Assembly (NCBI GenBank): GCA_037127315.1
Contig: JBBBDQ010000227.1
Span: forward strand, 1,223,501 to 1,287,500
DNA: 64,000 nt
Origin: Ascarosepion bandense
Taxonomy: Eukaryota; Mollusca; Cephalopoda; Sepiida; Sepiidae
Reading direction: 5' to 3'
Shown: in pieces, positions 31,651 to 42,829 of the stretch
How the letters are laid out: each line of letters begins with the position of its first letter
How positions within the stretch are numbered: the first letter of the stretch is position 1
The notes under the pieces: model-generated
Database searches by the model: none
Told to the model about the DNA's origin: nothing
The model's input: only the letters and a program-made list of their open reading frames with translations
Made by a program: the position numbers and the translations under genes

Positions 31651-34600
31651 ACACGAACCAACTGAAAAAACAAAATCCTAATCAAACCCAAAATAGTCAA
31701 GAATGACTGATGTTTAATTCAGCGATTTGTTAGGGGCATCGGCGATGCTTGTTAAATTGGCCTAGTGCCAAATACGTCCGAGGTTCCCACAATTTATATA
31801 TCAGAAGGTTGAAGGCTAGATGTTGAAATATGGAAGGATACAATATTTCGTGTGCACATTAAAGCAAAGATTTATTAACAGAATAAAAGATCGTAAAAAA
31901 AATATGAGTGAAATTTTGTTAACTGAATACTATAACATATTTGTGAGAAGAAAAATGTTCATAGAAAAAATACATTTAGTTTTGTAGTTAAAATTGTTTA
32001 AAGAGAAATGGAAGTATTTAAAATGTCCACAGAAGTTTTGCGTTCATGTTTGTGTAGTAGCAGAATATAAAGTATTATGTTCCTTTCTGTTTTTGATAGG
32101 TTGGCGACAGAGTGAGAGAGAATGTTAAACCAATAAAGAAATTGTATTTAGTGCGTACTGTTGTCGTTGTTGTTGTTGTTGTTGTTGCTCTCTTTAGCTG
32201 CGTGGAGTGAAAATGAAAATTGGAAGGAAAGGTCGAATGAATCTGTAACGCGCCCTTACGTTCTGGTGATGTGGAGTGAAAAAGAAGTAATGAAAATTAG
32301 AAGAAAATATCGTGACCGAGTCAGCGTGAAGTTTCTTCCTTACATTGTAAGATGCTATCAGATACCGCTCCCATTATGACTGCTTAGGCATCTCCTGGAC
32401 TGTCCTTAAGTAGTGAATCTGATTATGTGACCAGCTACATCGAGTATTTTCGCTTCTAGGTGTGAAAATACGTCATATATGAATTTTTTATTTCTAATCC
32501 AATCAGGATCCAGAATTTTGCTTTTCACATTGCCTTGTGAATTTTTCTTGGTCATGGTTTTTCCAAAATGTTTTTAATCGTTTTAATTTACTTTTACGGG
32601 TGTTCAATTTTACTTTATTTGTTATAGTTTGGTTCTTCCAAAATGCTTTTAGTCGTTTGGATCCGCATTTTGCGGGTGTGCAATTTTACTTTGTGCATTT
32701 TCAGTTAGTTGATGGATGATATAGGATTTGTATCCTACAGACTGAAAGTACTTTTGTCTGAGTGTCATCCAGTAACCTCACCAAGCCGACACCTCTCGCT
32801 GTTACCATGCGCAAAATTCTGACCTACCATTCACCGAATTTAGCTGAAGGGAATTACACCCTTTCTCTCGTGATTTGAACTTTAAGCTGATGCTTAAAGA
32901 AAGCGTTCAATTATGAAGAGTATAACTTTTCACCTCTGTGAAACTGCTTCGGTCGCATTGTACAGATCACAAGTAAGCACAAGGAACGCTAATGTTCCAT
33001 ATTTCTTAATGACGATACCACATTGGCGCAGACGGAAGTGGTTTACAGAATATAAAAAAGAACAGATTCCGTCCAAGATGAAAACCACGTAACCTTCAAT
33101 TAGCTCACGCAAAGCGCGTAAACCCCTGCATTAAAAATAGGCGTGTCTGCCGAATCCCTCCAAATTATCACAGTGCACACACTCATGCGAAATCACCAGG
33201 CTAGCCGCGCTTAGCTTCTTGCTGGTCCAATAAAAAAATACAAGCAGTGTAAAATTCATGCTGACAACCTATTCAAAATTACTGTCATTCATCAGGAGTC
33301 AAGATGACGTCATTAGGTCCTAACCCAATAAAAACAACAAAGTTAAAGAATAAACCTAATAAAATTTTAATAAAACTTAAAAGAACAATGCTAAATGTTT
33401 TGAAACAAGTGAAGCCATTATTTGAAGGTCTTCGCCATTTTAAATTTAGTCGGCATTTCCAATCACCCCCTACGCCATTTTCACAACTCAAAAATAACAT
33501 TCCTGAAATAAAATTAACACTTCGAAAAAGTTCCGCAAACATATGTCCAGTTTTTAAACAAAATTCTATGCTGACTGAGTAACACCAATGGAGAGCGTCA
33601 GTTATAATATCTTCTCTGGTGGATTGCTAAGTTGAATTAAAGCCAAAACTGGTAGTCGGGATAGAGAAAATGGCTTGCTACATTTATAACGTTTCTTATT
33701 GATATTTAGTTTTGTATTAATATTTGTAGTTTTGTATGAAAAAAATTGGCTTGTGAGGGATTGAGATACAATTTATAGGCTGTATCAATTATTTAGATGT
33801 AAAATATCATGTAATCATATAAAATACATATCCTAAATGACTAAAACAATAAATCCGATTGTTTTGTTATTATTATTATTATTATTATTACTACTACTAC
33901 TACTACTTTGGAGGGACAAACATCCCAATGTCTTCACTCTGTACTTAAATCGCGAACGAAATTTGAAAGTATCCTCTGCAAAATGAATCGATTCTAAGAT
34001 TTTCTTAGAAAGACACTCGCCAAGGGGAGTCTATTGGTTTTGCTCGATGATCAATTCAGCTGTTAACAGGTGTAGCAATTCAATGTCGATTGTCAATTCA
34101 AAGGAGGCCACGAGGAAATGGCTTGCGATATTGGTTCGGCAGGGAATAAGGTGATGGCTACTTCTTTCTTTTTTTCGATCGAATCCGGACGTGCAGCTGC
34201 TGTTTCTGGAAACCGTTTAGACTCAGTTTAAATGCTTAAGGGCTGGAGACCTCTTTGATCCGCAAAGTGGCTATTATAAGCAAGCACTCATCCCGCTTGC
34301 CGGATTAGCACGGAAGTGATAGAGGATTGGAGCATAATATTTCAGGTTAGCGAAATCAAGGAATTATCGATTTAAAAATCGATTCACTTCGACAGACTAA
34401 GACCATCGAAACTTAGGTGATGTTCTCAAAAGAAAACGTCTTCTGTGTGTCGTACCCCTTCGGAATGTGGAGTTGGGGAGCATAGCTCTCCTATATTTTT
34501 CTCACGCTGAATAAAGTTTGTCTTTCCATCATCCCTTCCGCTCTTTGTACTGCAATTAATTTACACAAACTTCTTTAATTTACACAAGTCTCCATTTACC

Positions 34601-34739
34601 TCTCTTGTCTCCAATATGTTCTTAGAGTTTCAAACTCTAAAAGATTTCTTTTTTTTTTTACGAAGAGTGATAAGTCGTTATAAAAATCAAACAATCTTTC
34701 TGTATCCCAGAGATTTTAATTATCTCTAATTCTATGTCT
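31651..34739. other. Long stretch without recognised features
   Basis: I see no repeat family, RNA gene or convincing exon here. 33869-33907 is a (TTA)n(CTA)n trinucleotide run. 32577-32700 holds two copies of a ~100-base phrase (tggtttttccaaaatgtttttaatcgtttt and gttcttccaaaatgctttta gtcgtttgg). An overlapping open frame pair at 33285-33582 exists on both strands without known motifs. If the window holds a host regulatory element, this is the likeliest place, but nothing in the sequence shows it. Confidence 0.5.
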
Positions 34740-34897
34740 AAATAGCTTTTTTTATTTCTGTTTTCCTAAGAAATGTTTCTTTGCTCACATGTTCGTATCA
34801 TATTCTCAGTAGGTTCTGTACAACCATATTTCTGCTACCTCGAGTCTTTTCTTCATGTGTCATGAGATTCTCTAGCTATCACTGCCATATTGAAGGA
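34740..34897 (-). pseudogene. RTE-like LINE fragment
   Basis: On the minus strand it includes caatatggcagtgatagcta and ctacagaacctactgagaat, matching the region of 8190-8300. It is immediately followed by a Helitron. Confidence 0.7.
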
Positions 34898-34901
34898 TTG
34901 A

Positions 34902-35229
34902 TCAAACTTATTTATGAATAGAACTTTGTCTGTGTGTGTGTGTGTGCCTGTGTCCGTTACATATAGACTCCAAAACGGCTGAACCGATCTTCTTGGAAAT
35001 TTACACAGTTGTACTATAACCGTCTGCAAATGTTCTTAGCTAGGATTTGTGTCGAAATACCCCCGATAAATATCGAAAATCGATAATCGAAAAAATCGTG
35101 TTATAGAAGGAGTGGTCCGATTTTAATCAAATTTGATAGATTCATAAACAAAGAAACAATATTCAGAAGTTTCAAGGTTGCAGTTCTTACAATATTGCAG
35201 AAATTGGATAATATATATATGAAGGCAAG

Positions 35230-35275
<46 letters not shown>

Positions 35276-35635
35276 ATCTGCCTGTATGCCTGTATGTTTG
35301 TTCAGCCCTTTTATTTTAGTTTTTGCTTCGGGTTTGTCTCTAAGTAAGTATAATTGTAGTTTTTAGTCTCAGCCATGATACCATTTACTCAGAGGACTTA
35401 TTTAGCCTTCAAAATTCAGTTTACAACGAAAAAAACTTATTTTATATCGATACCAGGAAATCAAAATTTGACTTACATCCATTCATTTTTCTTTCAGTCT
35501 ACGGTTTCGCTTTAACTGGAAACAACTATTCTTTTTTAATCTTTCGTGCCAACGTCTAAGGAGTCTGAGCTCCAGAACCATGGATTAGTTTTAAAGTTTT
35601 CATTACACCCGAGCAACACCGGACTATACTGCTTT
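34902..35635 (+). mobile_element. Helitron, non-autonomous, 3' end decayed
   Basis: Second copy. 5' end TCAAACTTATTTATGAATAG; 3' hairpin cgagcaacaccggac then tatactgCTTT in place of CTAG. Internal (GT)n at 35231-35271. It inserted in RTE-like LINE sequence: RTE fragments of the same strand lie on both sides (34740-34897 and 35636-35875). Confidence 0.85.
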
Positions 35636-35875
35636 TATGACATGAGAGTTTAGTACACTATTTTTTGTTCTTAATAGAATTGCCTGTTTTTTAACGCTTT
35701 GCTTTGGATTTGGAAAGTATCTTTCACTACCTCGGTTTTTAGTTGTCCATTTAAACACTTGCGAGATATTTAAATTGTTGTACTGTTTTTTTTTTGTTTT
35801 TTTTGTTTTGTTTTTTTGTTTTTTGCTGACAATCATACATTCTGTCTCCTTACATTTGATACTAGGATGTACGTC
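35636..35875 (-). pseudogene. RTE-like LINE fragment
   Basis: On the minus strand it has KETECMIVSKKQ at the 5' side and SVLNSHVI at the 3' side with a large (CAAAA)n expansion between (about 35775-35825). Together with 34740-34897 it may be one LINE cut by the Helitron; the order along the minus strand (this part first, then 34740-34897) is consistent with that. Confidence 0.7.
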
Positions 35876-36147
35876 ATGGTGCAATACTCAGAATGAGAAA
35901 TCGGAATGCTAACTTCGAATTCTTGTTGCATTCACTTATGCATAAACATGCTTAGGAAATCTATGAATCTAGTTCTTTTTCATCTAGCTATAGGTTGAAT
36001 AGCAGGACAGATTGGGTTCTATAGGCTAGGTTGGCAACCAGTCTACTGCAGAAATAAATTGCAACCTACCGCGGGAAAATCTTCTGATGGTCGAAAGAGA
36101 CATGATCACCCAAGCGAGTATTACGTATGGCACTTAACTGACAATTG
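35868..36147 (+). mobile_element. SINE1 copy, diverged
   Basis: Complete from the head (gtacgtcatggtgcaatact) to the 3' end (atggcacttaactgacaa), with more substitutions than most. Confidence 0.88.
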
Positions 36148-36212
36148 AATAACTTTTTTAACGACCTTCGCATTTACGACCAGCTTTGAAAATCTCATAA
36201 ATTTATATATTA

Positions 36213-36282
36213 AAAAACAAACAAACAAACAAACAAACAAAAAAACAAAAACAAAACAAAACAAAACAAAGCAAACAAACAA
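36213..36282. repeat. (CAAA)n tract
   Basis: acaaacaaac/aaaacaaaac units. Confidence 0.93.
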
Positions 36283-36499
36283 GAGGAGAATGATAGTTCG
36301 GAATAATTAAAATATACTCCTTGTTAATTTTAACTCCCCCAAAACAAAATTCTTCTCTGTTAATCTTGTGAGAATTACCTTTTTGTCTTCAATCAGCATG
36401 GCTGATGCTAACCTCCAGGAGAGTGACGTTTTTCACCTTTCTAGACTAACGTTCTCTGCTGACATAAAGTAGAAAGATTATATTCGATTAATTTCTATG

Positions 36500-36845
36500 T
36501 TTGTTGCCAAGAAAATGTGTTGTGTAAGTCAATTTCTTTTATCTTCGGAATCTACCTTATATATTTAGATGTTTTATCATTTGTTTATGCTTTCAATATG
36601 ACTATCAAAAATATAAATGCAGTATCAATTATTATCAATTGTCTTATTGATTTCTCTTCTTTTTTTTCACTCCTTAATAACGTTTCTCTTTTCTCTTATA
36701 ATTTGACAAATAAAGTGAAATGTTTATATATAAAAAAGAAAATTATCATTTCCGTTGCATTCATTGTATTCAGCCGACGAAACTGGTTTTGATCCGAGTT
36801 CTCTTGTTACTACTCCTCAGCTTTTGACTATAACTTTAAACGCAG
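36500..36845 (+). pseudogene. CR1-like LINE (second subfamily) 3' end
   Basis: Shares atataaatgcagtatcaat, tccttaataacgtttctctt and cagccgacgaaactggtttt with 37600-37840. Very decayed; the gene frame is lost. Confidence 0.6.
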
Positions 36846-36889
36846 TACTAGATTGAAAGCAAGGTTTCATCAATTTATAGATCATTTTT

Positions 36890-37545
36890 TATCGTTTCGC
36901 CTCAAGCAAGGCGTACCGCCACTAATGCGCAGGGGCAACATATGAGAGTAAAAGATTAGGTAGGAGGTGAGTGAAGAGAAAGATGAACCAGTTACAGGGG
37001 GTGTCAGAGAAAGGGCAAGAGAAAGATGGAAACACGGATGTGAAGACAGGTGCGAAGGTAGAGAGAAAGGAAAAGAACAAGATGTAGAGAGTGATATAAA
37101 AGGAACTGGAGTCAAGTGGATAAGAGATAGGAATTGACATTGCATTTAAATTCCTGGAGGTTGTAGCCGCCAGGAAAGTAAGTATATGGAAGGGAGTTCC
37201 ACAGTCGGGAAGTGCGAAAAAAGAAGCTGAAGGAGTAGAATTGTCGGCTGCATCTGGTCGATCTAACTGTAAATGGGTGGGACCTTGTTGCGAGTCTGGT
37301 TGCACGAATAAATTCTTGTGGCGGAGGTACCAGTGACTTAAGTTCGTTGGAGCAGAAACCATGAAAATATAAGAGACAGATGGAAGCCACATTCCGACGG
37401 TGAGAAAGTGACTGGAGTCGAGCTGTTCAAGTCTTGACCTATCACATTACATATTCTCCTTTGGAGCCTGTCGAGAACACTGAGATGTACAGCATAGGCA
37501 CCTGACCATATATAACAGCAGTATTCTATGCACAGATGCATGGTT
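36890..37545 (-). pseudogene. CR1/Jockey-like LINE, C-terminal end of ORF2 and 3' UTR
   Basis: On the minus strand in three overlapping frames: IEYCCYIWSGAYAVHLSVLD (37338-37541), then after a frameshift near 37390 RATRLATRSHPFTVRSTRC and FFRTSRLWNSLPYTYF (37112-37390), ending in VNSYLLST. The 3' UTR ends with the usual gcgcattagtggcggtacg and A-rich tail at 36890. No RT domain. Confidence 0.82.
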
Positions 37546-37559
37546 TGGCTAAATGCAAC

Positions 37560-37845
37560 GGCTACTTCTATCTAGTTAATTTTTCTTCCGCTTGTGGAAC
37601 TCTCATCCGGTTTCTTGTTATCATGTCAACTTTGATCTTCAAAAATATAAATGCAGGGTCAATCGTTATCTGTTGTCTTATTGATTCCTCTTCTTTTATT
37701 GTTTTCACTCCTTAATAACGTTTCTTTTTTTTTCTATTATTTGATATTGGGGTGATATGTTTTTAAAAAATAAAGACAATTATCATTTTCAGCCGACGAT
37801 ACTGGTTTTGATCCGAGATCTCTTGTTACTTCTCCTCAGGTTTTG
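37560..37845 (+). pseudogene. CR1-like LINE (second subfamily) 3' end
   Basis: Starts with SRLWNSHPVSCYHVNFDLQ-like coding (37595-37650) and continues to the catagccgacgatactggtt segment. Flanks the minus-strand LINE at 36890-37545 together with 36500-36845, so that LINE may have inserted into an older copy. Confidence 0.6.
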
Positions 37846-38430
37846 GCTAGAGAAAGGGAGGAAATAATCTATGATGGTCTCAGGTAAAATAATAAAAAAG
37901 TACGTTTAATGGAACATTTTAGAGAAACTGAACTTTAGCCTTAAGCTGAAAAAGATTTATAGAAATTGTCAAGTAAGGCGTTGCAAGAAAACAAAACATA
38001 CACTTAAAACGAAAACAGAATCTCAATAAAGCTTAATTCGAAATAACGGCGATCGCCTCTCTACAAGAAAATAGTCTATGCTGAATAAGTCAACATGTTT
38101 TAAAGATAACAAATTTTGAAAGACTGCAAAGGTCACAGCCAATGTTATTTTTCTTCTTTTCTCTCTTGACCTTTTAATCTGAAGCGCATCTCCTTACCGT
38201 TCGGTGAATTTAGATTTTACAAATATGCTAACAAATTGAAGACAAAGAGAGTATTATATTATTTGATCCAGATGTTTAGGAAGCAACAATGAGTGCATAT
38301 GGTAACTAGACAATAAGAATGGCGGTAGTTGCCTACCAAAAGCTAAACTAAAAATTAAGAGAGTGGAAAACATTTTAGAAACAAAAAAAGAGTGCTCAAA
38401 TTCTGTCGAATCTGTGATCTTTTATTCGGA
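37846..38430. other. No recognised gene or repeat
   Basis: AT-rich without motifs I can name. Confidence 0.5.
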
Positions 38431-39335
38431 AGTGTTTAAACGGAGGACATAAAATGCGACACACTGAAATCCGAAGACGCACTGAAGTGCATTCCAAAGG
38501 TTAAGCAATGTATAAAAGAAACAAGAAGAATTTTGAAATAGTTCCAAAATTAAAAACGAAGAAAAAGTACATAAATTTTATGTAATATCAGTTCTCTTAT
38601 ATGACAGTGAATGCCTGAAAATCTTCTCAGGGAAATGGGTTCTACAGAAGGATGATAAGAAAAAACATGAACTGAGCATGTAAGATATGACGAATGTTTT
38701 TTTAGAGAAAATGGAAACAAAAACGAAGCATATTTATCATCAAAAAGAGAGAGATGAAATTTCAAAAAGAGAGAGATGAAATTTTCGTAAAATGAGGAAA
38801 GGGGCCTTTGGAAATTTGAAGAAATATTGAAAGAAAACATCGTATAACAGATCTAACGAGGAATAACACGGTTTAGGAAAGTTAAGACAATGACCAAATT
38901 TACTAGATGTCACAAAATGCAGAAAATTATGGAGAACAATGATTGCCAGACTTCTGGATGAGCAAGAAGAAGAAGAAAAAGAAGAAGAAAAAGAAGAGGA
39001 AGAATTTCTCAGATGAAAACTACTGCTGAGGAAACCGATATGTGGTTCTAAAAATACTAAGAATGCCATGGTTAGAACATGTGAGTAATGAGGAAGATTT
39101 AAGTAAAATCTGAACAAAAATTATACGAGCTTAGGATCAGAAAGAGACAGTTGAAATTTACGAGATACAGGCTGAGGAAAAGGGCTTGGAACATTTGAAA
39201 CTCAGGGGACAGTAGGAAATATCGTGTAACCTACCGAATGAGCTCATGTAGATGGGTGGCTGAAAAGCGACTGGGAAGGATATCAAGGGACCAAAAATTA
39301 CTCACTGTCATAAAAATATTATATATCACGTAACT
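38431..39335 (+). pseudogene. RTE-like LINE, two decayed copies in tandem
   Basis: 38431-38975 covers the segment from gtgcgacacactgaaatccg (compare 59605) to the end of ORF2, broken by stops, with aaaaagagagagatgaaattt duplicated at 38741-38785. 39010-39335 covers the last part again (gaggaaaccgatatgtggtt to caaaaattactcactgtcat). A GAAGAAGAA tail at 38965-39005 separates them. Confidence 0.75.
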
Positions 39336-39351
39336 GATCAGTATTTTTTTC

Positions 39352-39660
39352 TTGTGTGTTGCGGTGTAATGATTATCGGATCGAAATGAGAAATCGGACC
39401 GCCGAGTTCGAATTCGAGTCGAATTTGTTTTGTTCACTTACACGAAAATACAATTAGGAAAGTTAATAATCAGTCTCTTCTCCCTCCGGCTATGGATTGA
39501 ATATCAGTACAGATTAGGTTTTGTAGCTTTCATTAGCAACCAGCCTGCCGTAGAAAGCAATGGCATCTTTCTGCTGGAAAATCTTCTGCCTAGTTAGATT
39601 ATGTCTCAAAAGAGACATAATTGCCCAAGCGCGTATTTCGTATTTCGTATGGTAATTATC
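39352..39660 (+). mobile_element. SINE1 copy, diverged
   Basis: Head gtgtgttgcggtgtaatgat, box B gagttcgaattcg, end tttcgtatttcgtatggtaa with a small local duplication of tttcgta. Confidence 0.88.
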
Positions 39661-40245
39661 GGACTCTTTTCTTTGTTTCTGACGTCGATTAGTTTTAAAA
39701 AAAAGAGCAACAGATATTATGCAGAAAGATGAAGACATAAGTGAAGGTTAAATTTTCAGATGAATTTAAAGTTCTTTGTAACTCGAAAAGTTACTGTAAA
39801 CTCAGTTTTCACGAGGCAAAGGACACACGAATTCAAGTTTCACCGAAGACATATGATTTATTATTTCTGACAAGTGTTTTTTAGAATGCTGTCCAAGATT
39901 GACACCTCAAGAAAGTGAATAGAAGAAGCAGCTGAAAATTAAGATGAAAGAAGTTTTACTCCAGAATTAATGCTTGACAATGCTGCCTTTAAAGTATATG
40001 AAGGTAATGTAGTTTCTACTAGTGTCGATAAGTATACAAAAGAAGGAAAAACCAATGATAAACATAGCGCCAGAGAGGATAAAAAAAAGTAAAGGATATT
40101 TAGTTAGATTTAATCGGAAAGTTCCTTGTAGCTGAAGGAGTAAAACAGCTGTTACTGTTAACCGGGGTTTCGTGAAGTAAGGTGTTTTTGAGTTCAAGTG
40201 TGGACAGTAAATAAGTGACTTAAACGTTTGCACGCTGACATAGAC
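39661..40245. other. No recognised gene; possible weak duplication
   Basis: Two phrases resemble each other: 39768-39840 (aagttactgtaaactcagtt ... ttcaagtttc) and 40130-40200 (ctgttactgttaaccggggt ... gttcaagtg). Nothing else. Confidence 0.4.
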
Positions 40246-40300
40246 TGACCGTCATGATTACCCAACCTTGTATCGCGTATGGCACTTAACTGACTGACAA
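40246..40300 (+). mobile_element. SINE1 3' tail fragment
   Basis: Ends with gcgtatggcacttaactgac. Confidence 0.8.
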
Positions 40301-41589
40301 ATCACTAAGGTAAAAAAAACAAACAAAAAAAAAAAACGAAGGATGAAGGCTAACTAGATTAGAATAGATTCAGGGCCTGCTCAATTCTTGATCCCGGACA
40401 CTTTCATTCACTGCTTCACAATATCTTCAGGATTGTAGCCTTATTTACTACGCTGGAACAATCACACGTTGGCGAGGCTATATAACTCATAATTCGGTGT
40501 TTTGAATTCAGAGTTGCCCTTCTTTGAGAGTGAGATGAAAGAAAACACATATCACTTTTATAAACGTTGATATAATTTGTTTTCAGGAGAACGCTGTGGG
40601 ATGTTATTCACTAAGCTCGATTTATTTTGGGCACAAATCAACAAGTAGGGTGCCGCCTAGTAAGGAGTAAGTAACTGAACAGTAATGGTCTACTTACCTC
40701 ATTTACAAGACACTACTTTACGGCAAGGTATTTTTATGCCATTTTTTCTTTTCATTTTTTCTGGTTTAATTCAATTTTTGTTGGCTCCAAACCTCATCAT
40801 TCGTAAAGCAAAACGAAATCGCTACAGTTTTAGATTTTTCGTTAATGGTTCATTGCTTCTTTATTCTTCCTCACATGCTCAGTCAAGCAGGCGGAATAAA
40901 AGGAAGACACCCACCTACTTTTCTTGCCGGCAACCATATCCTCACCATTTTTCCGTTGGCTTTGCCTTTTCGTGACAGTGAACAATGTTTACGGTTAATT
41001 CTCTTACGGAACCAATACATCGGCATTCATCCTGTCTTTAACCAAGTGAAATATTCATTCAAATTCTTACAAACACGGATAATATGATTAAGAACAAAAG
41101 TCGATGGTGTTATGCCTCTGATACAACCCAGTGGTCATGTTAAAGTGCAATCTACAAATGAAAGACGAAATTGATTATCTCCGCTAATAATATCGGTCTG
41201 CCTCTCTCGACTCGAACAACAGGTTCTATTAATTTGCATTAATCAAATGCGCTTCCGTTTCCGCAAAGACACTGCGAAAGCTTTTGAAAACACATGGTCG
41301 CTTTTCCATTGCATCTTACAAATCAGTGGAATGGATTTGATTGTTTGTTTGATTCGTTGGTTGGTTGATTGATTTTGTTTAGCAGCATATCAATCTCTAT
41401 AAGTTATTTAATACCGACATCTAAATATTTGGAACGCCATCATATAATTTCGACTACAGATAAAATGTATTTTTGGTAATTCTGGTATAAATTGATATTT
41501 TTCTTAATTCGGCTATAAATCGGCATTGTTGGTAATCTTTTTAAAATAGTTGCTGGTATTTTTACTCTAAATTTTTTTTTTATATTTTC
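40301..41589. other. No recognised gene; contains a Helitron empty site
   Basis: 40380-40525 is a paralogue of the sequence flanking the Helitron at 43858-44428: gaggctatataactcataat at 40475 is uninterrupted. The rest (including an open frame pair at 40685-41087) shows nothing I recognise. Confidence 0.7.
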
Positions 41590-41690
41590 AGTATTTTGTT
41601 TGTGATTTCAGTATTTGCCCATAGCTGGGAGCCTAACAAGTTCTACCACGCTAAGTCAAGATAGACCAGGTGACAACAGCAATCAAGGGG
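41590..41690 (-). repeat. Short interspersed fragment, inverted copy of 30416-30490
   Basis: On the minus strand gattgctgttgtcacctggt ... cccagctatgggcaaata, matching 30430-30490. Family unknown. Confidence 0.55.
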
Positions 41691-41918
41691 TCTTTTCACG
41701 CTCCTGAAAAGCTCAAATTCCCAATGGGAAAACTTGCTGCTGGATGCCCGATTGATTTTTGTTATATTTTAATATATTTATTTTTTGATGTGCTGGGAAC
41801 TGTTTTAGAGAGGTGGGTGGGTGCAAAGCACTTTTTTGAGCTTATTTCTTTTTTAATCCTACAGGTAAAACAATATCAAAAAGTCAAAAAAAGGCCTTTC
41901 ATTGTTTACCTGGTAAAA

Positions 41919-41919
<1 letters not shown>

Positions 41920-41961
<42 letters not shown>
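41920..41961. repeat. (TA)n microsatellite
   Basis: TA array. Confidence 0.97.
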
Positions 41962-41965
<4 letters not shown>

Positions 41966-42075
41966 TACGCTCTCACACCCTGATTGAGCACTCTGGAAGA
42001 ATGGGAGACTTTGAAAACAGTAGCTCCGGCATATACACATCACACATTCAATAATGAATTAGAGCACTCTAGTTA

Positions 42076-42261
42076 TTGGGCGTGTATAATGATATACGCG
42101 CTAAAACGTCTGCCTTCTTCTACCGAACGCCCATAGCCCAGAGGTAGAATCGCTGACTGACGCCAGTTCAGTCGGGTTTCAATCCTGGGTTAAAAAGCGA
42201 TCGGAGTCTAACCGTACTGATGAGCTGTGATACAGCGAAACAGATCTGTCTGCAGATGACT
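42076..42261 (+). mobile_element. tRNA-derived SINE with hammerhead motif, tandem unit 1
   Basis: Order: leader ggcgtgtataatgatatacg (42078), gcctTcttctaccgaac, tRNA-like head cgcccatagcccagaggtag (box A), box B cgggtttcaatcctggg (42173-42189), linker aaagcgatcggagtctaacc, hammerhead (42206-42260), (TA)n. This is the copy with the most complete hammerhead in the window. Confidence 0.88.
42206..42260 (+). ncRNA. Hammerhead ribozyme motif, best copy
   Basis: Outer stem I GTC (42206-42208) with GAC (42258-42260). Inner stem I CCGTA with TGCAG (one A-C mismatch that becomes a pair if the CA was CG, as in the 26.7 kb copy). Core CTGATGA (42217-42223). Stem II GCTGT-GAT-ACAGC (42224-42236), five perfect pairs. 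GAAA (42237-42240). Stem III ACAGATCTGT, fully palindromic. Cleavage expected after C42250. Both core segments are consensus. The very short stem III suggests it would need dimeric or otherwise stabilised folding, as proposed for other short-stem-III hammerheads. Confidence 0.85.
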
Positions 42262-42286
42262 ATATATATATATATATATATATATA

Positions 42287-42470
42287 TGGGCGTGTATAAT
42301 GATAATATACACGCTAAAAAGTGTATCTATTTCTATCGAGCGCCTGTAGCTCAGAGGTAGAATTGTCGACTGCCGCCAATTCTGTCGGGTTTCAATCCTG
42401 GGTAAAAAGCAATCGGCCATCTAACCGTACTGATGAGCTGTGATACATCGAAACAGGTCTGTGGATGACT
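42287..42470 (+). mobile_element. tRNA-derived SINE with hammerhead motif, tandem unit 2
   Basis: Same structure as unit 1, separated from it only by (TA)n (42261-42287). The tRNA-like head is better preserved: gcctgtagctcagaggtaga (box A), box B cgggtttcaatcctggg. In the hammerhead (42422-42468) the core CTGATGA (42430-42436) and GAAA (42450-42453) are intact. Stem II has one mismatch (ACATC), and four bases (ctgc) covering the cleavage site and the start of stem I are missing, so this copy cannot cleave. Confidence 0.87.
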
Positions 42471-42625
42471 ATATATATATTTGAGGACTTTGAATAAGTT
42501 CTTGCTGAATTTCCATGAAAAGTAAAGTTTTTAACAAGGAAGTTAGCTGTTTTAAAAATGATTTAATTTTCATATTTATGTAGATCCGGTGTCAAAGAAT
42601 ATGAAAGTTTTAATATTTGAATTTG

Positions 42626-42815
42626 CAGTTGAATTTCTTGCATTAACTTACGCGCAAGAATCCTTGGGGAAATGTATTAAACCGTCTCTTCCCTCCAAGT
42701 ATGGGTTAAATAACAGGACTAATTCGGTTCTATAGCCTTGGCTGACAACCTGTCTACCGCAGAAAGTAATGGCAACCTAATGCGGGTTAGCCTTCTGTAA
42801 AATCATTCATGTCTA
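42626..42815 (+). mobile_element. SINE1 copy, both ends truncated
   Basis: Begins after box B (gcagttgaatttcttgcatt) and ends at ttctgtaaaatcattcatgt. Confidence 0.85.
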
Positions 42816-42829
42816 TTATTTTTTATAAG

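Noticed and set aside
32161..32379. Open frame starting with a Leu-rich run that looks like a signal peptide
   Set aside because: The start is TTG, not ATG, and the Leu run comes from a (GTT)n repeat. In a eukaryotic genome this is not a credible gene.
33285..33582. Possible short host exon, open on both strands
   Set aside because: No splice signals or known domain; both strands open suggests compositional chance.
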